Origin: Manihot esculenta
Taxonomy: Eukaryota > Streptophyta > Magnoliopsida > Malpighiales > Euphorbiaceae
Assembly (NCBI RefSeq): GCF_001659605.2
Contig: NC_035169.2
Span: 5,632,110 to 5,696,109 of the forward strand
Direction: 5' to 3'
DNA: 64,000 nt
The notes under the pieces are model-generated. The model searched no databases. It had not been told where the DNA came from and worked only from the letters and a program-made list of their open reading frames with translations. This document shows, piece after piece, positions 35,824 through 47,864 of this stretch. The stretch's first letter is position 1. Every line of letters begins with the position of its first letter. A program made the position numbers and the translations under genes.

Positions 35824-37874
35824 ATGAGAGGAACTCGTCGATCAGCTCGATTGACTGGAGTCCCACCGGATAGTGAGAGACTAGCTGCTCGTCCTCTTGC
35901 ATTGCCAAGGGCAAGGTCTCAGAGATCTAGCAGTGAAGGTACGTCAATAGACCCTAGAAGGTCTGTCGACGAGAGCAGAAGGGGAACAGCTAGGGGAGGA
36001 AGATCAGAGGAAAGGAGGGAGGCTATGGAGATTGAACAGTCTAGAGATGATAGCATGAGTGTAGGCAGATTTGAGGAAGGTATGGGAGAGTCGCAGGGAG
36101 GCGCTCAGGCCTCAGATTTTGGCTATCCAGCCTTTCCACAGGACCCAGAGTTTCCGATGGGAGGTATGTCGGAGTACTCTAGTTTTGTCCCATATCCTCC
36201 TTACATGCCATATATGCCTTATCCTCATTATTACCCACCATATCCTATGTATCCACCTTCCCCTACCCATCCAAGTGCAACACACCCAGAGTTAAATGAC
36301 CCAGTACCTCCACCACCATAACCAGAACCAGTAGCTCCTGTAGTCCAAATACAGTAGTCTAGCTCATCTGGAGGTAAAGTGCAAATGACAGAGTACTTGA
36401 AATTGGATGCTCCTAAATACAACACGAGAGATGATCCATTTGAATACCTTAGAGCAGTTAGGATGATATCCAGTGAATTGGGAGCTGATGATAGTCGGGC
36501 CATTGAGATGGCGGGGTTCACATTAAAATGCAAGAAAGCCAGAGAATGTTCAAGAATTATGTGGAACCCAGGATGAACAGTATATCCTGGGGAGAGTTCG
36601 CCAATGAGTTTGCAGGTTGGGCTTTTCCTGACAGTTCCAGGGAGATGAAAGTAATAGAGTTTGAACAGTTGAGACAGACAGACGAAATGAGTGTTGATGA
36701 ATTCACAGATAAGTTCCTGGATTTGCTTCAGTATGTGGGTCAAGCCTATGATACTGAGCAGAAGAAGGCAAGGAGATATACTATGAGACTGCATCCCAGG
36801 TATTCTTCCTTGATTCTTCCAGCAGAGAAGGAGAGTTTCCACACTACAGTGGACGCAGCCAGGAAAATGGAAGCTAGTGCCAATATTCAGAAACAGTCAA
36901 AGGCACAGGCTTCGGGTTCTAAGGCCCCCTGTTCAGGAACTTCAGGCAGCAAGAGATGGGATAGAGCAAAAGGAACAAAGATTAAGTTCTGGAATAAAGT
37001 CAAGTCAGGTCTGGGAATAGGTAGTGGCTCCAGCTCTGGCGTAAGCAGTCCAGTATGTAGAAGATGTGGAAGACCACATGGAGGAGCTTGTCGATTGGGA
37101 TCTACAGCTTGTTTTAGATGTGGACAGGAAGGGCATATTGCTCGGAATTGTCCTCAGGTGTCTTTTGCACCATCCCAGCAGATGAGTTCAAGCAGTGTGG
37201 TACAGCCAGTTGTACAGCCAGCAGCTCCAGTCATGCCTCAGAGTAGTGGCAGAGGTAGAGGGAGAGGGGCAGCCTCTACTTCAGCAGCAGGTTCCCGAGG
37301 TGGAAATCCGGTAGCCCCAGCACGGATTTTCACTGTGACACAGGAGGAGGCGAACACGTCGAACATAGTGGTGTCAGGTAATCTCATCATTGGGTGTTCA
37401 GATGTGTATGCTTTGATGGACCCCGGTGCTTCTCATTCCTTTATTGCTTCGAGAGCCATAGAGAGATTGGGTTTGATCAGTTCTGAGTTAGAGTATCCTC
37501 TCTGCGTCAGTGGACCCAAGTGTGACCCACCAGTGGCAGTGTCCGTCTGTCGTTTCAGTCTAGTGTTCATAGAGGGTAGATGCCTTCCGGCTGACCTTGT
37601 GGTTCTAGACTTGACGGATTTTGATGTCATTCTAGGGATGGATTGGCTATCTGCATATAGTGCTACTTTGGACTGTAGAGACAAGGTAGTTAGTCTCAGA
37701 GACCAGGATGGGTCCGAGTGTGTCTTCAGAGAAGACAGGAGGGGTACACCCAGAGGTATGATTTCAGCCCTTCAGGCTCGTCGTTTGCTTAGGAGGGGTT
37801 GTCAGGGGTTTCTAGCTCATGTGAGGGAGCTAGATAGTCAGGTTAGGGAACCAGCCACAGTACCAGTAGTTTGA
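35824..37874 (+). pseudogene. Tekay-1 gag-protease
   Basis: Starts at ATG 35824 (MRGTRRSARLTGVPP), the same start as the gag at 58407. A Pro/Tyr-rich stretch is followed by TAA at 36319-36321 and a second in-frame TAG near 36355. A one-base loss near 36547 changes frame inside the conserved retrotransposon-gag domain. From 36528 the frame is open through the gag domain, a CCHC zinc knuckle (CFRCGQEGHIARNC, near 37110-37152), and an aspartic protease with ALMDPGASHSF (near 37411-37443) and VILGMDWL. It ends at TGA 37872-37874, which falls in frame with pol. Confidence 0.88.
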
Positions 37875-37886
37875 GAGTTTCCAGAT

Positions 37887-40763
37887 GTGTTCCCAGACGA
37901 TTTACCAGGACTACCACCTGATAGGGAGATAGAGTTTGAAATAGAATTGCTGCCTGGTACCAGACCTATCTCTATTCCTCCCTACAGGATGGCGCCAGCA
38001 GAGTTAAAAGAGTTGAAAGAACAGTTGCAGGAATTGGTAGATAAGGGTTTCATCCGCCCTAGTACCTCACCTTGGGGTGCTCCAGTGCTCTTTGTCAGAA
38101 AGAAGGATGGATCCCTCAGACTTTGTATCGACTACAGACAGTTGAACAAGGTCACTACCAAGAATAGGTATCCTTTACCTAGGATTGATGATCTATTCGA
38201 CCAGCAAGCTGGAGCAGGTTGTTTCTCTAAAATAGATCTGAGATCCGGGTATCATCAGTTGAGAGTCAGAGAGGCAGATGTGCCAAAGACAACTTTCAGG
38301 ACCAGATATGGGCATTATGAGTTCTTAGTGATGCCGTTCGGGTTGACTAACGCCCCTACAGCATTCATGGATCTCATGAACAGAGTTTTCAGCGAGTATC
38401 TGGATCACTTTGTTATTGTTTTTATTGATGATATCTTAGTGTATTCCAGAGACGCAGAGGAGCATGCCCAGCATCTGAGGATAGTTTTGCAGACACTAAG
38501 AGAGCATGGTTTGTATGCCAAGTTCTCTAAGTGTGAGTTTTGGTTGAGGAGCATTTCCTTCTTGGGACATGTGGTATCAGCAGAGGGTATAGAGGTAGAC
38601 CCCAAGAAGATAGAGGCTGTAGCTAACTGGCCCAGACCCACTACAGTGACTGAGATTAAAAGCTTTCTGGGACTGGCAGGTTACTACAGGAGGTTCGTTC
38701 AGGACTTCTCAAAGATAGCAGCTCCTATGACCAAACTGACTCAGAAGAACCAGAAGTTTGTCTGGTCAGACCAGTGTGAAAAGAGCTTTGAGGAGCTCAA
38801 GAGGAGATTGACAACAACACCAGTGTTAGCTCTGCCTGTCAGTAATGAGGATTTCACAGTGTTCTGTGATGCGTCTCGAGTGGGATTGGGTTGTGTTTTG
38901 ATGCAGAGTGATAGGGTGATTGCTTATGCTTCTAGACAGTTGAAGAAGCACGAGTTGAATTACCCCACCCATGACCTAGAGATGGCAGCAGTTATTTTTG
39001 CACTCAAGATGTGGCGGCATTACCTCTATGGGGTTAAATGCGAGATCTTTACTGATCACAAGAGTTTACAGTACATCTTGAGCCAGAGAGAGCTGAATTT
39101 GAGGCAGAGAAGATGGGTAGAATTGCTCAGTGATTATGATTGTACGATCCAGTATCATCCGGGTAAGGCGAATGTTGTGGCAGACGCCCTAAGCCGGAAG
39201 TCACTAGGCAGTTTAGCCCATATAGCAGCAGAGCGGAGACCAGTCGTGGTGGAGCTTTACAAGCTCTTAGAAGAAGGGTTACAGCTAGAGTTGTCTGGTA
39301 CAGGTGCGTTGATAGCACAGATGAGAGTGACACCTGTGTTTCTGGAGCAGATAGCGCAAAAACAGCACGAGGACCCAGAGTTGATGAAAATTGCCAGGAC
39401 TGTTCAGTCAGGCAACAGTGCAGAGTTCAGATTTGACAGCAAAGGGATCCTTCGCTATGGGAGTCGACTTTGTATACCAGATAGGGGCAGTGTGAAGGAA
39501 GACATTATGAGAGAAGCTCATAATGCGAGGTATAGTGTTCACCCAGGAGCCACCAAGATGTACCAGGATCTGAAAAGGGTTTATTGGTGGCCAGCCATGA
39601 AGAAAGAAGTGGCGCAGTTCGTGACAGCCTGTGAGGTTTGTCAAAGGGTGAAGTTAGAACATCAGAAGCCGGCTGGAATGCTTAACCCACTGCCGATTCC
39701 AGAGTGGAAATGGGAGAACATAGCTATGGATTTTGTAGTGGGTTTACCAGTAGCGTCCAACAGGATAGACTCTATATGGGTGATTGTGGACAGACTCACG
39801 AAATCTGCTCATTTCATTCCAGTTAGGAGTAACTATTCTGTGGATAGGTTGGCACAGGTCTATCTAGATGAGATAGTGAGATTACATGGAGTTCCAGTCT
39901 CTATAGTCTCAGACAGAGGACCTCAGTTTACCTCCAGATTTTGGCGGAGTCTGCAGAGTGCGATGGGCACGAGATTGGAGTTTAGCACTGCTTTCCACCC
40001 ACAGACTGATGGACAGTTAGAGAGGACCATCCAGACCATAGAGGATATGCTTCGATTGTGTGTGTTAGACTTTGGCGATTCTTGAAGGCAGCATCTACCT
40101 TTGGTGGAGTTTGCCTACAATAACAGCCATCATGCTAGTATAGGGATGGCTCCTTATGCAGCTTTATATGGGAGGAAGTGCAAATCCCCTGTTTGCTGGG
40201 AAGAGATCGGAGAGAAGGCTCTTGCAGGGCCAGAGTTAGTAGAGATTACCAGTAAAATGGTGCCCATGATCAGAGAGAGAATCAGAACAGCTCAGAGCAG
40301 ACAGAAAAGTTATGCAGACGTTCGCAGAAAGCAGTTAGAGTTTCAGGAGGGTAATTGGGTATTGCTAAAAGTGTCTCCAATGAAAGGAGTGGTTCATTTT
40401 GGAAAGAAGGGTAAGTTAGCTCCACGATACATTGGACCCTTTCAGATCTTGCAGAGGATCGAACATGTGTCGTATAAGCTGGATTTACCTGCTTCTATGG
40501 AAAGAATTCACCCAGTATTTCATGTTTCGATGCTACGGCAGTTTGTGTCAGATCCGAATCAGGTTCTGAGTGAGCCTGAGGTGGAGATTCTTACAGATCT
40601 CACCTATATAGAGCAGCCAGTACGGATTCTGGACACGTAGATCAGGCAGCTAAGGAACAAGGAAATTCCGATGGTGAAAGTTCTATGGAACCACCATAAC
40701 CTAGAAGAATGCACCTGGGAGACGCGGGAATCGATGCTCCAGCAATATCCATATTTGTTTTGA
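37887..40763 (+). pseudogene. Tekay-1 reverse transcriptase, RNase H, integrase, chromodomain-like tail
   Basis: In the same frame as the second part of gag. The RT has the [11 protein letters not shown] and catalytic FIDDILVYS motifs (38421-38447). RNase H begins near [11 protein letters not shown] (about 38860), and the HDLEMAAV segment follows. The integrase HHCC finger is near 39540-39650 (HPGATK...CEVCQR), with core Asp residues in the MDFVVGL (about 39728) and [10 protein letters not shown] (about 39907) segments, then HPQTDGQ. A chromodomain-like end follows ([11 protein letters not shown] ... [13 protein letters not shown]). TGA at 40083-40085, where Tekay-3 has TGG, and TAG at 40638-40640, where Tekay-3 has CAG, interrupt it. 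The frame otherwise runs to TGA at 40761-40763. Only two point nonsense changes separate pol from an intact frame. Confidence 0.92.
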
Positions 40764-40840
40764 GGTTAGTTTCCTCCTTTTTATCTGTTAGTTGTTTGTT
40801 TTAGGAACATTCGAGGGTGAATGTTCTTAAGGGGGGAGAA

Positions 40841-43082
40841 TGTAATGCCAGGCTAGAGTCTAGCATCGGAATTCTACTTTCCGGTGGAGTCCAGAATGCC
40901 GAAAGTCTCTAGAAGGGTTAAATTCATATTTTTCTATCTTGTTTTGATATGGTCATACGTTTTAAAGCATAAGGAAATGAGTTTTTGAGTGAAATGAACC
41001 AAGGCAGAAAAGTCAGGTTCGGCCGCCGAAGTTGAGGTTCGGCCGCCGAACATGCATGGCTTTCGGTTTCACGATAGGCCGTCGAAGGTGGTCTGGCCAG
41101 CCACCTATAAAAGGCCCTCAGTCGGTTGAAAGGATAAGGCTCGCCGCTTCCTTTCCATTTCTGAGGTGAGACTCTGTCCTTCTTGAGTATTTTATATGTT
41201 TTTATCCAATCTTGCAAAGGTTTGATTAGTTTTTATGTTATTTTGAAGGTTTTAAGCTAAAAACACAAAGTTGTGTCTTGTGGAGAGTGTGAAGGCAAGT
41301 TGCTCCAAAACTCCACGTTAGGATCGTTCATCTTCTTGGTTTCAAGAGGTAAGTGAAGATCCTGAGCTTGTTTTTATGTTTTCTGAAGGTTTTATGAGGT
41401 TATGGGAGAGAGTTGCATGAATAGGGTTAGTTGTGAGGTTTTGGTGCTTTTTATGAGAGAAGATTGTCTATGTGTTGTATGTTTGTGTTGTTGGGGTTTT
41501 AAGGTAGTTTTTGACCCCTGTGAGCATATACTTGGGTATATGCAAGTTGAGGGATTGAGGTGTTTGAGATTGGGAGAGGTTTTGTGCTTTTGGCGAGAGG
41601 CAGAGCAAGTTTCTGCCTTGCGGATGAACTCAGGTTCGGCCGCCGAAGATACATTCAGCCGCCGAACCCATAAGGAGGTGACTTCGGCTGCCCAAGCTTG
41701 CCCCCGAGCTTTTGGACTTTCGGCTCTGGAGGGGAGTTCGGCCGCCGAAGGTTAGAGACTTTCGTCTCCGGAGTGCCTTTCAGCCTCCGAAACTTGCCCC
41801 CGAAAGGGTTCGGCTGCCGAAAGTTGAGATTCGGCCGCCGAAGGTGCATGAGTTTCATCTCTGGAGAGGACTTTCGGCCGCCGAACTTGCCGCCAAAAGT
41901 GTCTTGTCCAGCCTTCTTTTGCATGCTTTGCATGGATGTTTGAGTGAGTTTAAGGGGATTCTTGGGGAGTTTAATAGAGTTGGTCATAAGCTAGTTTGGT
42001 CCCTCATTTGAGTCTATCTGTATAGGTATAGACCAGAGGAACCAGAGAGAGCAGCAGTGAGTACTGCGCCAGAGTTTTCAGAGCCTGCAGAGTCAGTCCA
42101 GTTAGCCAGAGGTGAGTGGAACTAAACTTAATGCTTTTAATTGAGAAATAAAATGTTTTTAGCGTAATTCATGCATCATGAGTATACAGTAGGTTGATTG
42201 CATTAAAATTCATGAATTTGTTGCATTGCATAGTTATTTGTTGATGTGGGTGAATGCTGAATGATCCAATAGTCTCTGAGAGAAGTCCAGGAGCCTTTGA
42301 CTACGCCCTGACAGGTATAGAGAAGTCCAGGAGCCTTTGACTACGCCCTGGCAGGTATAGTAAAGTCCAGGAGCCTTTGACTACGCCCTGGCAATGGTAA
42401 GTACAGAGGTGTTATATACACATATACATATATGACAGGAAGACCAGGTGCTCGATTCTACGCCCTGGCACGGCAGAGTTACCGGGACTATGTGGTGACA
42501 GGTTTACCTTTGATGTGGATTGTCTGTGGTTTGATGCATTCCATCAGAGCATGTGTTACTGACTATTTTACTGTTCTACTCACTGCGCTATAGAGCTCAT
42601 CCCACTCCCTTAACCCCAGTTTTGCAGGTTCAGTGTACAGTGCACAGGGAAAGTCCAGTAAAGTACAGGAAGAGAGAAGAGTTTTGTAATAGAAAATAGT
42701 GGACATGTAATATTAAAGAGATGTAATAGTTGTGTATAAAGTTAAAAATGTGCTTGACTTAGTGATGTTTGTTATGTACATGATCTGTGTATATATATAT
42801 GTTTTACAGAGTGTGTGAAAAACCAGGCTTAATAGGTATGAGTTAACCCATCTAGAGCAAGCTCTAGTCAGGGGTACAGAGTACAGAGTACAGAGTACAG
42901 AGACAGTGCATGCACAGGTTAAGCCTTGGTTCAGAAAAGAGTTTTTATTTTCACAGAAAATGTATGATCATGTATGAGATTTATAGGTACACAGAGAGTA
43001 TAGCAGGCTTGCTACGGGTTCTGGCGGCCTTAAGCCGACCTGAATCCTAGCGCCGGTGACGGTCCATTTTGGGGTCGTTACA
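40841..43082 (+). repeat. Tekay-1 3' LTR (2242 bp)
   Basis: Close match to the 5' LTR and preceded by polypurine tract AAGGGGGGAGAA (40829-40840). Differences cluster in the first ~250 bases. The GTACA microsatellite near 42881 has one unit more than the 5' LTR. Confidence 0.92.
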
Positions 43083-44172
43083 ATTTTTTTCGGTCAATAA
43101 TCATAGGAAGGCCGAAGTATGTTCCAAGATCATCATGCTCCTCAACCTGTAACTTGGAGCAAACATCTGACCTTGTTATTTAACGGTACTAGGACTGAAG
43201 TAAATTAAGGATTTGTTGAAATTGATTACCTTTCCAGGTGTATACTCCATTAAAAGATATGTAATCTCTTTGCACCTCATTAAGTTTCACCTTAAAAAAT
43301 AAAACATTGTCATCTATGGAAAAGAGATAAGATATAGTTTGAATACTTGTAATGATTCTAACACCATGAAAATACCTAAATCTACTCGAGTGTCAATAAG
43401 ACTCGATAAATCCTCTTCATAAATAATGAAAAGATATGGACTTAAGGAATCTCCCAATCTCAAGCCCCTCCCAAAAAAATCGGTTCAATAAGATTCCCTT
43501 ATTGAAGTACCTAATAAGAAACCGCACACAGGAATATTAAGTCAATCCATTTATCACTAAACCCCACCTTCAGCATTATTGCTTTCAAAAAAAACTATTC
43601 CAATCTATCGTATGTCTTACTAATATCAATCTTCAGCATGGGATATCCAACCTTCCCATTCGTTTTAACTTTGAGATAATGAAGCATTTCAAAAGCGACC
43701 GTATAATTATCTTGAATATGTCGTCCCATCACAAATGCACTCTGGGTCAAAAAGATAATATGTGGCAAAATAAGCTTCATTCTGTTAGCAATCATCTGGG
43801 CAATAATTTTATAAAGTATCTAGCACAAACCAATTGGAAGTAACTTTGACAAACATTTCAAGTGTTTTTTTTTTTTTAGGATAAGTATCAGGACTATCTC
43901 ACGTAACAAATTCAAAAACGTCCGAGGTAGCACATGAAATACATAAAGAAGAGACATTAGCTCCAATAACATTCCAGTACTTTTGAAAAAACCTAGAGTT
44001 TAATCCATCAATCCTAGGTGACTTATCACACCCCATACTAAACACTATCTTTCATATATCATCACTAGTTGATTATCCTCTTCCGTGACATAGCTAGTAA
44101 TGACACTATCTAGTGCACAAGTTTGTGACATATACAGTTTGCCAAATAATCATAAATTACCTGATTTAGCTC
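43083..44172 (-). pseudogene. L1-type LINE ORF2 reverse transcriptase fragment (third unit)
   Basis: Same sequence as 16640-17725, with the QSAFVMGRHIQDN and MLKIDISKTYDRLE segments around 43750-43600 on the minus strand. It starts right after the Tekay-1 target duplication and ends at AGCTC (44168-44172), the Copia target site. It shows the same degradation as its paralogue, so the decay largely predates the segmental duplication. Confidence 0.8.
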
Positions 44173-44407
44173 TGATAAGGCTTAGAGTTGTGATAAGGTT
44201 TAGAGTCATGATAAGGTTAGAGTTGTGATAAGGTTTAGAGTTATGATAAAGTTTAGAGTTGGTTGAGATAATATTTATTATTCATACAATCTGTATCCAA
44301 CTCAACCACTAGCTAACTGTTGATAGACCTGGTATATACTATATAAATGTATTCTATACAGAAATATAAATAACAAATAGAATTCTCAATACCATAAACT
44401 TTCTATA
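44173..44407 (+). repeat. Copia copy 3 5' LTR
   Basis: 235 bp, TGATAAGG...TTCTATA. The 17-18 bp repeats are at its left end. Confidence 0.92.
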
Positions 44408-44420
44408 TGGTATCAGAGCC
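44408..44420 (+). other. Copia copy 3 primer binding site
   Basis: TGGTATCAGAGCC immediately follows the LTR and matches initiator-Met tRNA exactly. Confidence 0.9.
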
Positions 44421-44501
44421 ATAAAGGCTTTACAGCAAATTCTTCTCTTTTCTTTTACGTCTTTTTTTCTTATCTTGTTCTTCCCTCTGTTCGTACCAGC
44501 A

Positions 44502-44934
44502 ATGGCTAACACTGAGCAATCTCTTGTTTCAACCACTATTGGATCCACATCATCTATTTCCAACACTGAGCAATCTCTTGTTTCAACCACTATCGGCTCC
44601 ACATCATCTATTCCCATTCTTCAGATTCCAAACGTCACTCAATTTCTCTCCATTAAACTCACTTCGGCTAATTATTTGCTATGGCATGCACAAATCATGC
44701 CTTTTCTTCATGGATACAGATTGGCTTCTCATGTCGATGGTACTGTTATTGCACCAGATCGATTTTTATCCACTGGCGAACCAAATCCTACATTTATGGA
44801 TTGGTTCTGTCACGATCAGATCGTTCGTAGCTGGATCAATTGTTCCATTTCTGAATCTATTCTTCATCAGATCACTCGTTGCACCACTGCCAAGGATGTC
44901 TGGGACAAGCTCACTATAATCTATTCCGCCGGTG
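44502..44934 (+). pseudogene. Copia copy 3 gag N-terminus, cut by insertion
   Basis: Open frame from ATG 44502 (MANTEQSLV) with two repeated STTIGSTSSI segments, then the Copia gag domain (FLSIKLTSANYLLWH, DWFCHDQIVRSWI). It is cut at residue ~144 by the element starting at 44935. This stretch shows what copies 1 and 2 have lost. Confidence 0.88.
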
Positions 44935-46860
44935 TGATAGAATGGTTATCGAAGCCGATAAAAAATAATCAATTCAGTTATTAACAATATAAATACTATA
45001 GATAGTGGAGAAAGGATCGTATCCATAGAGAATTGATACTTATTTACCTTCCTTGCTAAGACCAAATGATTGAGCAGAAAACTGATTAAAAGTAAAGTGC
45101 AATTAAAATAAAAAGGGGGGGGGGGTTTGAAGTTGATTTTGATTATACTAATAAAAAGAGCAATTAAAGGAAAGCTAAAGGCAAATTAAGGAGAAAACAA
45201 TGATGGTAAAAGCTCTAGTTGAAGATTCGGATTCACTTTGGTTGATGGGATTGATCATTGACACATATGTTCTTTTGCTTGATTCAATAAATTAGTCATG
45301 GCGATTGAAGATGCTTCTCACAACTATACTTCTCCTTTATTATTAACTAATTAGGGAGAGTCCTCTAATTAATTACTAATTAACAAATTGCAAGGAACGT
45401 CCTTGAGCCTTAGGCTTACTAATAATTGTCAATTGCATTAAGATATGGAGAAAACCAATTCTAGTTACCCACAAGCATGGTGACAACACTAGATCATGCA
45501 ATATCCTTGGCTTTTACACCAAGTGTCCTTATGTTTGAACAATCTAAGTAATTACGTACTTAAAATTATCCAAACTAACAAATATCAACTACCTTGCAAT
45601 CAAGAATCAATGTAGATCCAAACAACAAAGCAATAATATCTTAAAGCATGAAATTACATGAATATTGAAAAGCAAAAGAGTAACAATATAGTCCAAGTCT
45701 CTCAATCAAAATTACAATCAAAGTTTCACCTATTCTTCAACTAGAAAGCAAAGGTTTCAGCCACTCATGGCTGAAACTAAACCAAAAATAAAAGAAAGGT
45801 AGAAAAAGAGAAGAAGATAGAAGAAGAAGTGGTGGAGAACGAATATCCTTGAAGCCGAATGAGAGAGGAAGAGAAAGCCAAACCGTGGCAGCCACCTTAG
45901 GTCCCCTTTTATAGACTTTAGGTGCTGACCTAGGTGTTCCTTGCTTCCTAAATAGTGTATAGGCTGCCTAAGATGCTGCCCTTGTACAACTTGCTGCCCA
46001 AGTTGTTGCAGAAGAGGAAGATGGAGAGAATCAAGGCTTTCAGAGGGAAGGTGGTGCGCAGATGGCCTTCAGAATAGGAAAGGAGAGTACCTTGTGCTTG
46101 AAAAGGAAGGAGGAGTGATCCAAGGCTGCTAATAGAGGAAGGAGGTGCGCCCAAGCCTTCAGAAGGAAGGTGGGACGCGCGGCTAGCTTGAATAGGCAGT
46201 AGAGGCGCGCGGATGGAGCTTGTAGAAGAGTTAGCCGCGCGGCTAGCTTTCTGAATAGGAAGTACGTGCTGTCCAAACTTTCTTTTTAGGTGGAGCCTCT
46301 TTTGAATCTTGAATCTAGAATAAATAAAGGCCAAGTGCATCTTGAGATCTTGCTTCCTGAATAGGAGGATCTGCTGAGGTGTCTGCATATCTTTAAATAA
46401 GGAAATAAAGATTCGCGATTTGAATTTTGAACGATATGCTGACTGCACTTTCCTCATCTGTTACTTTCCTTATTTGACCTCACCTACAAGGAAAGAAGGA
46501 TCTGCAATTCGAATTTCAAATCTTCTGTTGATTGCGCTTTCCTTTTCTGATACTTTCCTTGTTTGGCTTCACATTCTGAAAAAGGCAAGGGAGATCTGCA
46601 GTTTGAATTTCAAACAGTCTGCCAACTGTTCTTTCCTTATCTGACTCTTTCCTTATTTAGAACTTTCCATATATGAAAACTTTCCTTATTTGAAACTTTC
46701 CATATTTGGCACTTTTTGGCAGTTTTAAGAGCATTTTCATCATAATGTCTTTTCACACCTAGTTTCTGTAAAACATGAACAAAACCACAAAATTAGGCAG
46801 AAAAGGTGCAAATAAACATCATTAACATCATGATAATATGGCCTAAAATATGCTCTGTCA
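44935..46860 (-). repeat. Athila/Tat-like 3' LTR (1926 bp)
   Basis: Left LTR on the + strand, TGATAG...CTCTGTCA. It matches 51949-53888. A G-rich polypurine-type tract (on the minus strand TGTGGGGGTATT, 46861-46872) abuts it. Frames in it (e.g. 45948-46457) are not supported as genes. Confidence 0.9.
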
Positions 46861-47864
46861 AATACCCCCACACCTAGCCTTTTGCTTGTCCTCAAGCATA
46901 CAAACACAGTCAAACAAGCTCTCTTTGCTTTGATCCTTTATGTCCACTGAAACTCTTACTCTAGACCCCTATTTTGAATCATTGCAATAAAGAATATATG
47001 CATCAAGGTTACTTACCTCTTTCCTTGTTTCCCTTCACTTACCATGGCTAGGAACTGTTTTACTCAAGAGAGAGATCACACATACACAAGTTCTTGTTCC
47101 ATTAAGACATATTCTAGCTTTCAGAGTGATTTGCCCTTACCTTGAAGCATTTTATTCAGCCTTTTGCACTTTAATCTTGCTTGAAAAAGTCACCAACCTT
47201 TTGACGTGAAGGTACATATTTGTGATACTCACCCCCAGTTACTCAGTTGATCATCTATCCAAGTGGCTACTAGCTCTGTTCATAGTCTTTTGACCATTGG
47301 AACAGTTTTTCATTGTGCTTTTGAAGTCTTGCCTTTGCTGAATTTTCTTTTTCTCAATGATTTGGGCAAATCAACACCAATTGCTAAAACAAGTCATGTT
47401 AAGTTCATTCACACAACTTTCAATTCATTCTCTCAAATGAGTGTCATCAATATATTTTTCACCATGGCAAGCTCAAAGATTCAATTCAAAAGGCAATTCC
47501 CAAACATGAATACAACTCATTGCAATTGATTCAACATAGGTTTAAAGAGTTATCACATCAATGGGGTCATGGAAAGAAAGCTCATCCAACATAGCTCATC
47601 ACTTTGAGTAAAGCAATCAAAACAAAAATTGAAAAAAAACTGTGGCTACCTATGAGTGCATCAAAAGTAACATTGTGTTCAAAACAAAAATAACTGAAAG
47701 GAAAAATGTGTCTAAAGTAAAAAATTAAAGCAAAAATTAAAAATTCTCAGATCCGCACCCCCACACCTAAATCATGCATTGTCCTCAATGTATAGAAAAT
47801 ATAAAAGAACAAAAGAAATTGAGTACTCCCCTTGGTGTGGATTGCATGGTGCGATGAAGCTTAT
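46861..47864. other. Non-coding interval between integrase and 3' LTR of Athila/Tat-like element
   Basis: No credible ORF. A second GTGTGGGGGT tract (minus strand, near 47757-47770) resembles the polypurine tract at 46861. Non-coding or env-like space at this position is usual in Athila/Tat elements; no env-like frame was seen. Confidence 0.6.

Larger units (their letters stand above)
33370..43082 (+). mobile_element. Tekay-like Ty3/gypsy retrotransposon, complete (9.7 kb)
   Basis: Full element TG...CA with target duplication ATTTT (33365-33369 and 43083-43087). The empty site is visible at 16632-16645. LTRs are 33370-35606 and 40841-43082. Order is LTR, iMet primer site, gag with zinc knuckle, protease, RT, RNase H, integrase, chromodomain-like tail, polypurine tract, LTR, which fits the Tekay/Del chromovirus clade. 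It lies inside the antisense LINE downstream of MATE copy 2. Several nonsense mutations make it non-autonomous. Confidence 0.93.

Noticed and set aside
45948..46457. 169-residue minus-strand frame
   Set aside because: Inside the Athila/Tat-like LTR. The paired LTR at 51949-53888 does not keep the frame, and no domain is recognisable.
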